NCBI RefSeq assembly: GCF_002163625.1
Contig: NZ_CP020892.1
Location: 2,604,001-2,668,000, forward strand
Source: Pseudomonas sp. M30-35
Lineage (GTDB): Bacteria > Pseudomonadota > Gammaproteobacteria > Pseudomonadales > Pseudomonadaceae
Direction of reading: 5' to 3'
DNA: 64,000 bases
This document shows, piece after piece, positions 41,006 through 49,681 of the stretch. Position numbers and translations under genes: made by a program. The notes below the pieces were generated by a model. The model was not told where the DNA came from, searched no databases, and worked only from the letters and a program-made list of their open reading frames with translations. Within the stretch, counting starts at the first letter, position 1, and every line of letters starts with the position of its first letter.

Positions 41006-41611
41006 CTATTTTTTCTCGGCCAGCTCGCGATAGCTTTTCAACGTATTGAACGGCGCATCGACAACAAATTTGTTGGCCAGCCATGACGGCACACTGCCAC
41101 CCGGCTCGGTATGCACTTCATACACAACCTCAACTTCACCTGCTGCTTTCGGGGTGAATACCCAGCTACCGTCCAACTGACTAACCCTGACAAATCCCTT
41201 CTCTTCTGGCAAATAGTCAGGCACACCCTGCATCAAGCGTTTCGCTCCACCATCGGCGCCCTGCTCAGTGGTCACTTGCATTACCGAGTCACGCGGGGTT
41301 ACCGGCCAAGGCGTATTAAATTGCGCATAGATCCAAGCTTTATTACCTTCGTGCTTAAGCATTTTTTGCATTTTGCACTCATAAATCCATGCGCACGAAC
41401 CCACAGAATCATCCTGCAGTTTGAGCAGGGTCGGCATGTCGGCTTTAACCGTGGTCACTCCACGATAAGCTTTGTATTCAGAGCCCTGCACATCGCTCAG
41501 GTAAACTTTAATGCCTGCCTCGTCTTTCACCAGTTTCCAGTCTTGAGCATGCGCGGCATTAACAGCCAAGACTGCAACACCACCCACCAATAACCGTGTA
41601 AATAGAGCCAT
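41006..41611 (-). CDS. Secreted START-domain lipid-binding-like protein
   Basis: A 201-residue protein with a signal peptide (about residues 1-22, ending AHA|QDW) and a START-like fold: WIYECKMQKMLKHEGNKAWI, TPWPVTPRDSVMQV and a C-terminal VDAPFNTLKSYRELA. Such proteins bind lipids in a hydrophobic cavity; the bacterial role is not known. Conserved at this place next to gltA in P. aeruginosa. Lies 34 nt before the cysteine-cluster gene start on the same strand. Confidence 0.85.
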   Translation of the reverse strand: MALFTRLLVGGVAVLAVNAAHAQDWKLVKDEAGIKVYLSDVQGSEYKAYRGVTTVKADMPTLLKLQDDSVGSCAWIYECKMQKMLKHEGNKAWIYAQFNTPWPVTPRDSVMQVTTEQGADGGAKRLMQGVPDYLPEEKGFVRVSQLDGSWVFTPKAAGEVEVVYEVHTEPGGSVPSWLANKFVVDAPFNTLKSYRELAEKK

Positions 41612-41645
41612 TATCTCTCCCAGGCTTTTGCCTGCTGGTAATTAA

Positions 41646-41906
41646 TTAACACGCCGCAGCTGTAGAGCCCTCAAGCCAGGCAAGCAAACGTATTGCGTCT
41701 TCTTGAGTGTCGCCGCAAACATCAATATCGGCGCTGAATGCAGAACACACTGCCGGACGATCAGGCTGGCCAAAGATCATGCAAAAGTTGGCTGCATCCA
41801 ACTGAATGCAGCGCACGCCTGCAGGCTTGCCATTGGGCATACCCGGAATCGATGAACTAATAGAAGGTGAGATGCAGCAAGCGCCACAGCCAGCACGGCA
41901 TTTCAT
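41646..41906 (-). CDS. YkgJ-family cysteine cluster protein
   Basis: An 86-residue protein beginning MKCRAGCGACC and containing further Cys in RCIQL, NFCMIFG, AVCSAF and VCGDT. The CxxxCxxCC-type cluster is thought to bind zinc or iron in the UPF0153/YkgJ family. The ATG at 41906 has AGGG upstream and is preferred to the TTG at 41912. It probably forms a short operon with the START-domain gene downstream. Confidence 0.85.
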   Translation of the reverse strand: MKCRAGCGACCISPSISSSIPGMPNGKPAGVRCIQLDAANFCMIFGQPDRPAVCSAFSADIDVCGDTQEDAIRLLAWLEGSTAAAC

Positions 41907-42071
41907 GATCAATAAACCCTAAAAAATGCATAATCAAAGCATATCGCCGATTTTACCCACTGACGGGCAGAATTAGCAGTGCCTGAAACACTTATTGATC
42001 AATATCAGGGGTTGAACAACCGGGCGCCACAAGCATGATCATGGCGCCCGATATTAAGGCAACAAAACCGC

Positions 42072-42950
42072 TCAGGAGTTCTTTGTCTGCTTGAGTCGCG
42101 AGATCAGGCTTGAAGTATCCCAGCGACCGCCGCCAGCAGCTTGAACATCAGCGTAGAACTGATCAACCAGCGCAGTCACCGGTAGCTGTGCGCCATTGCT
42201 ACGCGCCTCCGTGAGCAGGATTGATAAGTCTTTGCGCATCCAATCGACCGCAAAACCGAAGTCAAACTCACCCTCAAGCATGGCTTTATGGCGATTCTCA
42301 AGCTGCCACGATTGCGCAGCGCCCTTACTGATGACTTCCATCGCCGCCAGACCATCAAGCCCAGCACACTGAGCAAAGTGCAGCGCCTCGGACAAACCCT
42401 GCACCAGGCCGCCAATACAAATCTGATTGACCATCTTGGTCAACTGACCGCTACCCGCCGGGCCCATCAAGCGGACCATTTTTGCATACACGTCAATAAC
42501 TGGCTGCGCACGATCAAAGTCGGCCTGCTCACCGCCAACCATTACCGTCAGCACACCATTTTGTGCGCCTGCCTGTCCGCCGGAAACTGGCGCATCCAGA
42601 AACCCGACTGAACGCTCTCGAGCAATCGCTGCAAGCTCGCGCGCAACCGTCGCTGATGCTGTGGTGTGATCAACTAACACACTACCCGCCTGCATGCCCG
42701 CCAGTGCGCCATCATCACCGAGCACGACACTGCGCAGATCGTCGTCATTACCGACACAAACCATTACCAAGTCAGCGCCTTGTGCAGCCTCACGTGGCGT
42801 AGCCGCACGTTCACCGGCGTATTCATCAACCCATTTTTCAGCCTTGGCGGCCGAGCGATTGTAAACACGCACCTGGTGACCGTCGCGCGCCAGATGCCCA
42901 GCCATGGGATAACCCATAACACCCAACCCAACAAAGGCTACATTGGCCAT
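42072..42950 (-). CDS. NAD(P)-dependent beta-hydroxyacid dehydrogenase family protein
   Basis: A 292-residue two-domain enzyme: Rossmann motif VGLGVMGYPMAGHLARDGH, substrate-site DAPVSGGQAGAQNGVLTVMV, and the catalytic Lys helix GSGQLTKMVNQICIGGL. It belongs to the 3-hydroxyisobutyrate/tartronate semialdehyde/glyoxylate-succinic semialdehyde reductase group; the exact substrate is not decided. GGAGG lies 6 nt before the ATG. Single gene, divergent from the exonuclease. Confidence 0.9.
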   Translation of the reverse strand: MANVAFVGLGVMGYPMAGHLARDGHQVRVYNRSAAKAEKWVDEYAGERAATPREAAQGADLVMVCVGNDDDLRSVVLGDDGALAGMQAGSVLVDHTTASATVARELAAIARERSVGFLDAPVSGGQAGAQNGVLTVMVGGEQADFDRAQPVIDVYAKMVRLMGPAGSGQLTKMVNQICIGGLVQGLSEALHFAQCAGLDGLAAMEVISKGAAQSWQLENRHKAMLEGEFDFGFAVDWMRKDLSILLTEARSNGAQLPVTALVDQFYADVQAAGGGRWDTSSLISRLKQTKNS

Positions 42951-43092
42951 TTGATACCTCCAGTTGATTTAGCAGAAGCCTAACACGCGTTTTATCGCAA
43001 TAGTTGGGCACTTGCATACTGCCGCGATTGTCCTAAAACCTAATATACGTTTGCCTGCGGTGCGAATGCGCACACTCGCTCATGGAGAGCCT

Positions 43093-43641
43093 ATGGGACA
43101 TTGGTTAGTGATTGACCTGGAAGCCACTACAGAGGAAGGCGGTTGGCCTATTGAGGAAATGGAAATCATCGAAATCGGCGCCAGCATGGTTAACGCTGAC
43201 GGCCATGAGGTTGATCATTTCCAACGCTTTGTAAAACCAGTCAGGCGCCCTCACCTTACGAAGTTTTGTCGAGATTTAACCCACATCAGCCAAGCCAACG
43301 TCGACAGCGCAGTGCCTTTAGCCGAGATTTGGCCGCTTTTTGAACGCTGGCTCAGTCAGCATCATTCACGCTTGGTCGGCTGGGCCAGCTGGGGTGAGTA
43401 TGACCGCCGCCAACTCGAGCAAGACTGGCAACTGCAAAAGCTCACAAGCCATTTGAGTAAGGTTAATCACCTCAACCTAAAAAAAACCTTTGCCCAAGCG
43501 CGAAAACTGCAGCGTCCTGTTGGCCTGCATACTGCGCTGCAACTCTCCGGGATCAATTTCAGCGGACAACAACACCGTGCGCTCTGCGATGCACGTAATA
43601 CTGCTCGATTACTGCCTTTGGTTTTACCTATTCAAAGCTGA
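43093..43641 (+). CDS. DEDDh-type 3'-5' exonuclease
   Basis: A 182-residue exonuclease-fold protein. Acidic motif I is IDLEATTEE (after MGHWLV), motif II carries WASWGEYDRR, and the third has HRALCDARNTARLL with the catalytic His and Asp. Resembles the KapD/ERI-1-like family. The ATG at 43093 is preceded by GGAGAG; an upstream ATG at 43012 lacks a ribosome site. Substrate (RNA or DNA) is unknown. Confidence 0.88.
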   Translation: MGHWLVIDLEATTEEGGWPIEEMEIIEIGASMVNADGHEVDHFQRFVKPVRRPHLTKFCRDLTHISQANVDSAVPLAEIWPLFERWLSQHHSRLVGWASWGEYDRRQLEQDWQLQKLTSHLSKVNHLNLKKTFAQARKLQRPVGLHTALQLSGINFSGQQHRALCDARNTARLLPLVLPIQS

Positions 43642-43704
43642 TGACGACCCGATCAGGCTTCGGCATACTGGCGACCCTTTTTCAGCCCTTTCGAGGATTT
43701 GCAT

Positions 43705-43986
43705 ATGTTCAAAGTGAACGAGTACTTCGACGGCACCGTCAAATCTATTGCTTTCGATATGGCTGAAGGCCCGGCCACTATCGGCGTAATGGCGGCTGGC
43801 GACTACGAGTTTGGCACCAGCCAACTCGAAGTCATGCACGTTGTGGCGGGTGCGCTGACCGTGCAGCAACCTGGCTCTGAGAGCTGGGAAACCTATGAAG
43901 CGGGTAGCAAATTCACCGTAGCGGCCAATAGCAAGTTCAAGCTTAAAGTCGCAGTAGAAACGGCTTACCTCTGCGAATATCGCTAA
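43705..43986 (+). CDS. ppnP: Pyrimidine/purine nucleoside phosphorylase
   Basis: A 93-residue cupin-fold protein beginning [17 protein letters not shown] and containing [19 protein letters not shown] and the [16 protein letters not shown] segment of the PpnP (former DUF1255) family, which phosphorolyses several nucleosides. GAGGA lies 7 nt before the ATG at 43705; the in-frame TTG at 43699 is not used. A terminator follows at once. Confidence 0.93.
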   Translation: MFKVNEYFDGTVKSIAFDMAEGPATIGVMAAGDYEFGTSQLEVMHVVAGALTVQQPGSESWETYEAGSKFTVAANSKFKLKVAVETAYLCEYR

Positions 43987-44003
43987 TTGCGCGATGGCTC
44001 GAC

Positions 44004-44029
44004 AACCGGCCTGCACGGGCCGGTTTTTT
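44004..44029 (+). terminator. Terminator after ppnP
   Basis: AACCGGCC/GGCCGGTT stem (44004-44011 and 44018-44025) followed by TTTTTA, 18 nt after the ppnP stop. Confidence 0.85.
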
Positions 44030-44059
44030 ATTACACCCGTATTTGATTTGGAACTCATG

Positions 44060-44950
44060 ATGCCACGCGCCATACCTGCTACCGCCATTGTGCTACCTAT
44101 CGCCCTACTCTTGGTGGCGATGGTGTCTATTCAAAGCGGGGCATCGCTGGCTAAAAGTTTATTTCCGTTGATTGGTCCAGAAGGCACAACCGCCTTACGC
44201 CTGGGTTTCGGCGCGATCATTTTGGCGATCATCATGCGCCCCTGGCAAGCGCGTTTAAGTTTAGGCTCATGCAAAGCATTGTTGGCTTACGGGCTTGCAC
44301 TGGGTGGCATGAACCTGATGTTTTACATGTCGCTGAAAACCATCCCGCTGGGCATTGCTGTTTCGCTCGAATTCACCGGGCCATTGGCCTTGGCCCTGCT
44401 TTCATCGCGGCGCTTGCTCGACTTTGTCTGGGTGGCGATGGCGGTTGCAGGTTTGTGGTTATTACTGCCAAGCAACCAGTCCGAGCAAGCACTCGACCCA
44501 CTAGGGATGGCGTTTGCGCTAGGCGCAGGGCTTTGCTGGGCAGCCTACATAGTGTTCGGCCAAAAAGCCGGCGCCGCACATGGCAAACATACCGCCTGTT
44601 TAGGTACTTTGGTCGCTGCCGCATTGGTCATCCCGATTGGCATGTGGCAGGCCGGCTCAGCGTTGTACAACGTTGATTTGCTGCCGATCGCGCTGGCAGT
44701 AGCAGTGCTGTCATCTGCACTGCCTTACAGCCTTGAGATGATCGCCCTTACGCGCTTGCCCGCTCGTACTTTCAGCATTTTGATGAGCCTTGAGCCCGCG
44801 ATTGCAGCGCTTACTGGCTTGCTGTTTCTAAGCGAGCAACTGCATTTCACTCAGTGGCTGGCCATCAGTTGTATCATTCTCGCCTCAGCCGGGGCGGCAG
44901 CCACCATCAGGCCGCAGGCCAAGCCTATTGATTTGCAGAACCAAGGCTAA
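44060..44950 (+). CDS. EamA/RhtA-type inner-membrane exporter
   Basis: A 296-residue protein with ten hydrophobic segments in two EamA halves, for example GMNLMFYMSLKTIPLGIAVS in the first and SSALPYSLEMIALTRLPART in the second; these are the RhtA (threonine/homoserine exporter) pattern. The ATG at 44060 has GGAA 6 nt upstream, better spaced than the ATG at 44057. Its end overlaps the convergent ABC transporter gene by 4 nt. The exported substrate is likely an amino acid, not proven. Confidence 0.88.
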   Translation: MPRAIPATAIVLPIALLLVAMVSIQSGASLAKSLFPLIGPEGTTALRLGFGAIILAIIMRPWQARLSLGSCKALLAYGLALGGMNLMFYMSLKTIPLGIAVSLEFTGPLALALLSSRRLLDFVWVAMAVAGLWLLLPSNQSEQALDPLGMAFALGAGLCWAAYIVFGQKAGAAHGKHTACLGTLVAAALVIPIGMWQAGSALYNVDLLPIALAVAVLSSALPYSLEMIALTRLPARTFSILMSLEPAIAALTGLLFLSEQLHFTQWLAISCIILASAGAAATIRPQAKPIDLQNQG

Positions 44951-46725
44951 GAGTCGCTCATTTCTGGGTCTGAAAACTGCAGCTCAGCCAAGCGCGCATA
45001 CAGCGGGCTAGTGCTGATCAATTGCTGATGTGAGCCAATTGCCACGAGTTTACCCGCCTCAATGACCGCAATGCGTTCAGCGCTTTTAACTGTCGCCAAC
45101 CGGTGAGCAATCACCAGCGTGGTGCGGCCCTGCATCAGTCGCGGCAGTGCTTGCTGGATCAAGTGTTCGCTCTCGGCATCAAGAGCGCTGGTGGCCTCAT
45201 CCAACAGCAGTATCGGCGCATCCAGCAGCAATGCGCGGGCGATGGCCAAACGTTGGCGCTGACCACCAGACAGGCCGATTCCGGCATCACCCAAGTGGGT
45301 TTGATAGCCTTCCGGCAGCTTCATGATGAACTCGTGAGCATGCGCGGCACGCGAGGCGGCTTCCACGTCGCTGTAGCTGGCCTGCGTTTTACCGTAACGA
45401 ATATTGTCTTCAACCGTGCCAAAGAACAGTGCTGGGTTTTGCGAGACCAGCGCGAAGCACTGCCTTAAATCACTCGGATCAAGCTGCTCAATCGGCAAGC
45501 CGTCAACCAGGATGCGCCCTTGTTGCGGGTCGAAAAACCTTAACAACAAATCAAACAATGTCGACTTACCGGCTCCCGATGGGCCAACCAAGGCAACTGT
45601 TTGCCCCGGTTCGACGAGCAGATCAATACCATCGACAGCGAAACTGTTAGGCCGTGTCGGATAGGCAAAGCGTAGGTTTTGCAGTTCTATACGACCCTGG
45701 ACCGGTTGCGCCAAGGTCAACTTATTTGTAGCCGGCGCCGTAATTTCATTGCGCGCCTGCAATAGCTCGGCTATTCGCTCGGCAGCGCCAGCGGCGCGCT
45801 GCAACTCGCCAATAACCTCACTCAGCGTGCCGAATGATGAGCCCACAATCAGGCTATAAAACACAAACGCTGCCAGCTCACCGCCGGTAATGCGCCCTTC
45901 GATCACATCCATTCCGCCAACCCACAGCATCACCCCGACAGCGCCAAGAACCAACACAATAACCACAGTAATCAGCCACGCGCGCTGAGCAATGCGTTGG
46001 CGAGCGGTATCGAAAGCAGCCTCAGCGGATATCGCAAACCGGCGCATATCTTCGCTTTGGTGGTTGTAAGCCTGAACCGTTTTAATCTGCCCAAGCACCT
46101 CGGCGACGTAGCTGCCGACATCGGCGACACGATCCTGGCTCTGGCGCGAGAGCGCGCGCACCCGTCGTCCAAAAATAAGAATCGGTGCGACCACCAAAGG
46201 CAGCGCCACCAACACAATTGCGCTGAGTTTGGGATTGGTGATAATCAACAAAACCACGCCCCCAATCATAATGATCAGGTTGCGCAAGGCCATCGATAGC
46301 GATGAGCCAATGACCGACTGCAAAAGCGTGGTGTCGGCAGTCAGGCGCGACTGTATCTCCGAGCTGCGATTGCTCTCGTAAAAGCCCGGATGCAGGCCGA
46401 TAAGGTGGTTAAACACCCGCTTGCGTATATCCGCAACCACCCTTTCCCCTAGCCACGAAACCAGATAGAACCGTGTGTAGGTGCCGAAGGCCAAAGCCAG
46501 CACTAGCACAAAGAACAAGCCAATCGAATGCTCCAGCGCCTCGCGTGACTGAGTGGCTAACCCCTGATCGACCAGCAGTTTAATGCCTTGCCCAATAGAC
46601 AATGTAATCGCAGCGGTAAAGATCAGCGCCAGCAAGGCCCCGAACACGCGACCGCGATACGGCGCGATAAAGCGCCAGGCCATGCGCACGGCATTGCGCT
46701 GGCGGGAAGACAGGATCGAAAGCAT
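44947..46725 (-). CDS. ABC exporter (MsbA/ABCB type)
   Basis: A 592-residue half-transporter: six membrane segments (about 20-300, with YTRFYLVSWLGERVVADIRK and FYESNRSSEIQSRLTADTT), then the ATPase with GPSGAGKST, ISLSGGQRQRL-like GLSGGQRQRLAIARALL and APILLLDEATSALD. MsbA-like lipid flippases and multidrug exporters share this layout. No partner half is adjacent, so it should work as a homodimer. MsbA proper is normally next to lpxK, absent here, which makes a multidrug or lipid-related exporter more likely. Confidence 0.88.
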   Translation of the reverse strand: MLSILSSRQRNAVRMAWRFIAPYRGRVFGALLALIFTAAITLSIGQGIKLLVDQGLATQSREALEHSIGLFFVLVLALAFGTYTRFYLVSWLGERVVADIRKRVFNHLIGLHPGFYESNRSSEIQSRLTADTTLLQSVIGSSLSMALRNLIIMIGGVVLLIITNPKLSAIVLVALPLVVAPILIFGRRVRALSRQSQDRVADVGSYVAEVLGQIKTVQAYNHQSEDMRRFAISAEAAFDTARQRIAQRAWLITVVIVLVLGAVGVMLWVGGMDVIEGRITGGELAAFVFYSLIVGSSFGTLSEVIGELQRAAGAAERIAELLQARNEITAPATNKLTLAQPVQGRIELQNLRFAYPTRPNSFAVDGIDLLVEPGQTVALVGPSGAGKSTLFDLLLRFFDPQQGRILVDGLPIEQLDPSDLRQCFALVSQNPALFFGTVEDNIRYGKTQASYSDVEAASRAAHAHEFIMKLPEGYQTHLGDAGIGLSGGQRQRLAIARALLLDAPILLLDEATSALDAESEHLIQQALPRLMQGRTTLVIAHRLATVKSAERIAVIEAGKLVAIGSHQQLISTSPLYARLAELQFSDPEMSDS

Positions 46726-46756
46726 GAAGGCTCGCAGGGGCGCTGACGCCGGTTAA

Positions 46757-47146
46757 TTAAGAGGCGATTGATTGTGGCGTTTCCGCCCGCCAGGCCACCC
46801 AACATAACGCCAGGGCGGCAAGATTGGTCGACAGCGGATTGAACGCCTGTAGCAGTAGATGGGGACTCAACAGCGCTACATCAAGCAGCAGCCCAATCAA
46901 TAGCACGCCAGCCAACAGCAAAGGCCAGCGCTGACGCTGCCAAAGCAGCAACAAACCCAGTGCGATTTCCGTCAAGCCAGCAATGCGCGCCACCCACTCG
47001 GGGGCTGGCAAACCGTGGGCCTGGATCATCGCCAGCTCATCGGGGCTTAGCCAGAGTATCTTCGGCACCAAACCGTGCCAGATAAACACCAGCGCCAGGA
47101 CGATACGCGCCAGCCAGGCGATCTGTCGTAGACGAGGATCACTCAT
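46757..47146 (-). CDS. DoxX-like membrane protein
   Basis: A 129-residue protein with four hydrophobic helices (IAWLARIVLALVFIWHGLVP, GLTEIALGLLLLWQ, LLAGVLLIGLLLDVALL, LAALALCWVAW). The start MSDPRLRQ at 47146 overlaps the end of the upstream thiol oxidoreductase-like gene by 8 nt. DoxX and DCC proteins often pair; a role in respiratory or thiol redox is only suggested. Confidence 0.8.
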   Translation of the reverse strand: MSDPRLRQIAWLARIVLALVFIWHGLVPKILWLSPDELAMIQAHGLPAPEWVARIAGLTEIALGLLLLWQRQRWPLLLAGVLLIGLLLDVALLSPHLLLQAFNPLSTNLAALALCWVAWRAETPQSIAS

Positions 47147-47561
47147 GCAAGAAGCGCCGCGCATGGTCGGCGCTTGGCAGCAGGCAGTGATCATAACGGC
47201 CAAATAACCGGTAGCGATTGAGCGCAATACGGTCATAGCACCAGTCACGTATGGGCCGTGGAATCAAGCGCAACCAGCCCAAGTACCGCCAAGGCCCGGG
47301 CAACTGACCGACGATACGCAGCACCGCATCCGAACGCAGCAGTATCTGGCCATTCTCGATCAACGCCATGCTATCGAAATGATCGATGGGCAAACCGCCC
47401 CACTCCAATAGCGCCTGACCCTCGGTCGACTGTACCGAGGCCAGACGAAAGCGCTGCTCGGCATCGTGGCGAATCAGAAACTTCGCCCAACCGTTGCACA
47501 GCTTGCACACCCCATCAAACAACACCACGCGCTCGCCGGCTTGGATAAAAGGTGGTGCCAT
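47139..47561 (-). CDS. DCC-family thiol-disulfide oxidoreductase-like protein
   Basis: A 140-residue DCC1/DUF393 protein: VVLFDGVCKLCNGW contains the DGVCxLC motif that names the family (possible redox pair), and the C-terminal RYRLFGRYDHCLLP is typical. GAGGAG precedes the ATG at 47561 and decides the start. It overlaps the DoxX-like gene, so the two are co-translated. Function unknown; thioredoxin-like fold assumed. Confidence 0.87.
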   Translation of the reverse strand: MAPPFIQAGERVVLFDGVCKLCNGWAKFLIRHDAEQRFRLASVQSTEGQALLEWGGLPIDHFDSMALIENGQILLRSDAVLRIVGQLPGPWRYLGWLRLIPRPIRDWCYDRIALNRYRLFGRYDHCLLPSADHARRFLHE

Positions 47562-47583
47562 GTCCAACTCCTCTGCGCAGTTC

Positions 47584-48156
47584 TCAGGCCTTGGGAATAC
47601 GGTAGTGACCGGTAATATTGAAGTTGAACAGGATATCCTCTTCCTGAGTTCCGCGACCAATATTGTGCAGCACCAAGGGCACACCACTGCTCGCGTGGCG
47701 GTCGCTGATAATGCCGATGTGGGTCAGACCGCCGCCCAAATCCCAAGTGACGATATCACCGGGGCGATAGCCCTTAGCATCCTGATCAAGCTGCTGCGCC
47801 CAGCCCTGACGCTTGAACCAGGTCATTAAGTTCGGCACACGACGGTGGTCGATATTGCTGTCGGGGCGACTCAACCCCCAATTCTTCGGGTACAGGCGAA
47901 AGTTCGCGCGCATGTCCTGATGGACCGCCTGCTGCAGATCCAGCCCTTGCTCGCGCAGTGCACGAATCAGCACATCGGTGCATACACCGGTATTAATCGG
48001 CACATCGCCATTGGGGTAACTCAAGCGACGGTAAGCCGGATCATAACTTAGAGTCACGCCCACCTGCTGACGTGCAGCCAGCACCAGTTTATCCGCTTCG
48101 ATGGCTTGTGCGGCAAAGGCCAGCAGCCAGATAAGCAACACACTCACGACCCGCAT
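47584..48156 (-). CDS. DUF1287 family exported protein
   Basis: A 190-residue protein with a signal peptide (VVSVLLIWLLAFAAQA, cut near residue 18) and the DUF1287 pattern: NTGVCTDVLIRALREQGLDL, a Cys-containing loop, and GDIVTWDLGGGLTHIGIISD with HNIGRGTQEED. This Cys/His arrangement resembles an NlpC/P60-like fold, so peptidase or amidase activity in the periplasm is possible. Related to E. coli YijF. GGAGG precedes the start. It is followed by the DCC and DoxX genes. Confidence 0.88.
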   Translation of the reverse strand: MRVVSVLLIWLLAFAAQAIEADKLVLAARQQVGVTLSYDPAYRRLSYPNGDVPINTGVCTDVLIRALREQGLDLQQAVHQDMRANFRLYPKNWGLSRPDSNIDHRRVPNLMTWFKRQGWAQQLDQDAKGYRPGDIVTWDLGGGLTHIGIISDRHASSGVPLVLHNIGRGTQEEDILFNFNITGHYRIPKA

Positions 48157-48165
48157 CGCGACCTC

Positions 48166-49281
48166 CTATCGACTCAGGGGATACAGCAGCTCTTCCTTAT
48201 AACCGGCCCACACCCTCACTACATCGGGAAAGGCATCGTCCAGCGTTACGTCGCCGCTGTCGACCAAGAGCGGACGCCCTTGCAGTGTGCCGAGTTTGCG
48301 TTTGGTGGCGACCACCCGCAGGTGTTCAAGGCCGACGGCGCGTAGCACCCTTGGGCTGATCTGTTGATTACCACGACCGATGATATGGCCCTGGCCGCCG
48401 ATGGCGGTGATCAGCAGGCGCGCCGGGTGATCAGCCACCAGCGCATACAACTGCGCCTCGGTTACATCGCTGGCCAGCAATTGGCCGTTCTCGATCACAT
48501 CCACGCCCAGCAGTGTGGTGTCCAGGCCCAGATTCTGCGCCAGGCCATGTAGGGTCGAGCCTGGGCCGAAGATGTAGCGCACGTCCTGCTCCCAACTTTC
48601 TTCGAGCCACGCGGCTAAATCATTAAGCACCAGCTCCTCTGACTCAACGCCCGCCTGCTTAACCTGCTGCACATAACCGCCCTCTTGCGGCACGCTCAGC
48701 TCGCCGTACCAGCGCGCAGTGACACGCCCCTCACGTAGCGCTGACTCATCAATATCGCGCACCTCACCACTTGCCAGGCGTACTAAACCGCCAGTGACCA
48801 ACCGTGAAGTCAATTCCCCCGCTGCACGCGGGCTGATGGCATAGACCCCGGAATGGATTTTCACCCCGGCAGGAATACCTAATACCGGCTGACCTTCGCG
48901 CGCCGCCGCGCAGATGTCACGCGCAGTGCCATCGCCGCCTGCGAATAAAATCAGGGCCACACCTGCATCCTGCAACAGTTCTACGGCCTTGCGAGTGTCA
49001 TCCGCTGTCGTTGCTTGCGGGTTAATCGTACCGAAGACACGATGAGGAAAACCCATTTCAGCCAGCAAATCCGCGCCCATGCTGCCGGGAAAGGTCACAA
49101 ACTCAACCCGATCCTTAAGCTCGACCAAACAATTCAAGGCCGTGCGCGTTCTCAGCGCAGCTTTTGGTTCAATACCCAGCGCCAGTGCTTGCTCAGCAAC
49201 ACCATCACTGCCCTTAAGGCCAGCAGGACCACCGAGACCAGCGAGTGGGTTGATAATTAACCCAATGTGAAAGCGCGACAT
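48166..49281 (-). CDS. ATP-NAD kinase family protein (AcoX-like)
   Basis: A 371-residue protein with a diacylglycerol/NAD-kinase fold: IGLIINPLAGLGGPAGLKGS, the LFAGGDGTARDICAA motif (GGDGT of NAD kinases) and GIPAGVKIHSGVYA. The AcoX-like group is distinct from the housekeeping NadK, which is shorter. Its substrate is uncertain. Conserved next to the PA1571-type gene in P. aeruginosa. It starts the minus-strand run NADK-like, DUF1287, DCC, DoxX, with 9-22 nt gaps or overlaps. Confidence 0.87.
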   Translation of the reverse strand: MSRFHIGLIINPLAGLGGPAGLKGSDGVAEQALALGIEPKAALRTRTALNCLVELKDRVEFVTFPGSMGADLLAEMGFPHRVFGTINPQATTADDTRKAVELLQDAGVALILFAGGDGTARDICAAAREGQPVLGIPAGVKIHSGVYAISPRAAGELTSRLVTGGLVRLASGEVRDIDESALREGRVTARWYGELSVPQEGGYVQQVKQAGVESEELVLNDLAAWLEESWEQDVRYIFGPGSTLHGLAQNLGLDTTLLGVDVIENGQLLASDVTEAQLYALVADHPARLLITAIGGQGHIIGRGNQQISPRVLRAVGLEHLRVVATKRKLGTLQGRPLLVDSGDVTLDDAFPDVVRVWAGYKEELLYPLSR

Positions 49282-49473
49282 ACAAAAACTCCAAAATAAT
49301 GCCGTAATTTATGCAAATTCAGTGTTTCCCGACTTTCCAAGTACGGGACTTTTTTGGCAGAGTAATCCTACGTCAAAGCATAACTACGCATAGCACCGCG
49401 AAACTGTCCAATTGGGTGGTGCCTCCAATTACCGCTGTAGTTTGATCGACGCAATCTGCTGAGGAGACCGGTC

Positions 49474-49644
49474 ATGAACAGCCCAACCCCGCAAAACCAA
49501 AGCAACGACTCCGACCAAGACAAGCCTGTCGGTGGCGCGATCATCGATGAGCAAGGTCATGAAATCGAGATTACCGAGCACATGATTCAGGATGCGTGCG
49601 ATGAGCTTGAAAAAAGTCGCACTGGCGAGCTAAACGAAGATTGA
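49474..49644 (+). CDS. PA1571-family small acidic protein
   Basis: A 56-residue, strongly acidic protein (MNSPTPQNQSNDSDQDKPVG then GAIIDEQGHEIEITEHMI, ending LNED). Too short for standard cutoffs, but GAGGAG lies 6 nt before the ATG, the codons look native, and I recognise the PA1571 family at this syntenic place. Function unknown. Divergent from the ATP-NAD kinase-like gene. Confidence 0.85.
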   Translation: MNSPTPQNQSNDSDQDKPVGGAIIDEQGHEIEITEHMIQDACDELEKSRTGELNED

Positions 49645-49681
49645 ATCTGCTCGATTGTGCAATAAAGCGCGCTAAGGCTGC

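Noticed and set aside
44947..46725. MsbA proper (lipid A flippase)
   Set aside because: The domain layout fits, but lpxK, its usual neighbour, is absent and the whole family shares this layout; left as a general ABC exporter.
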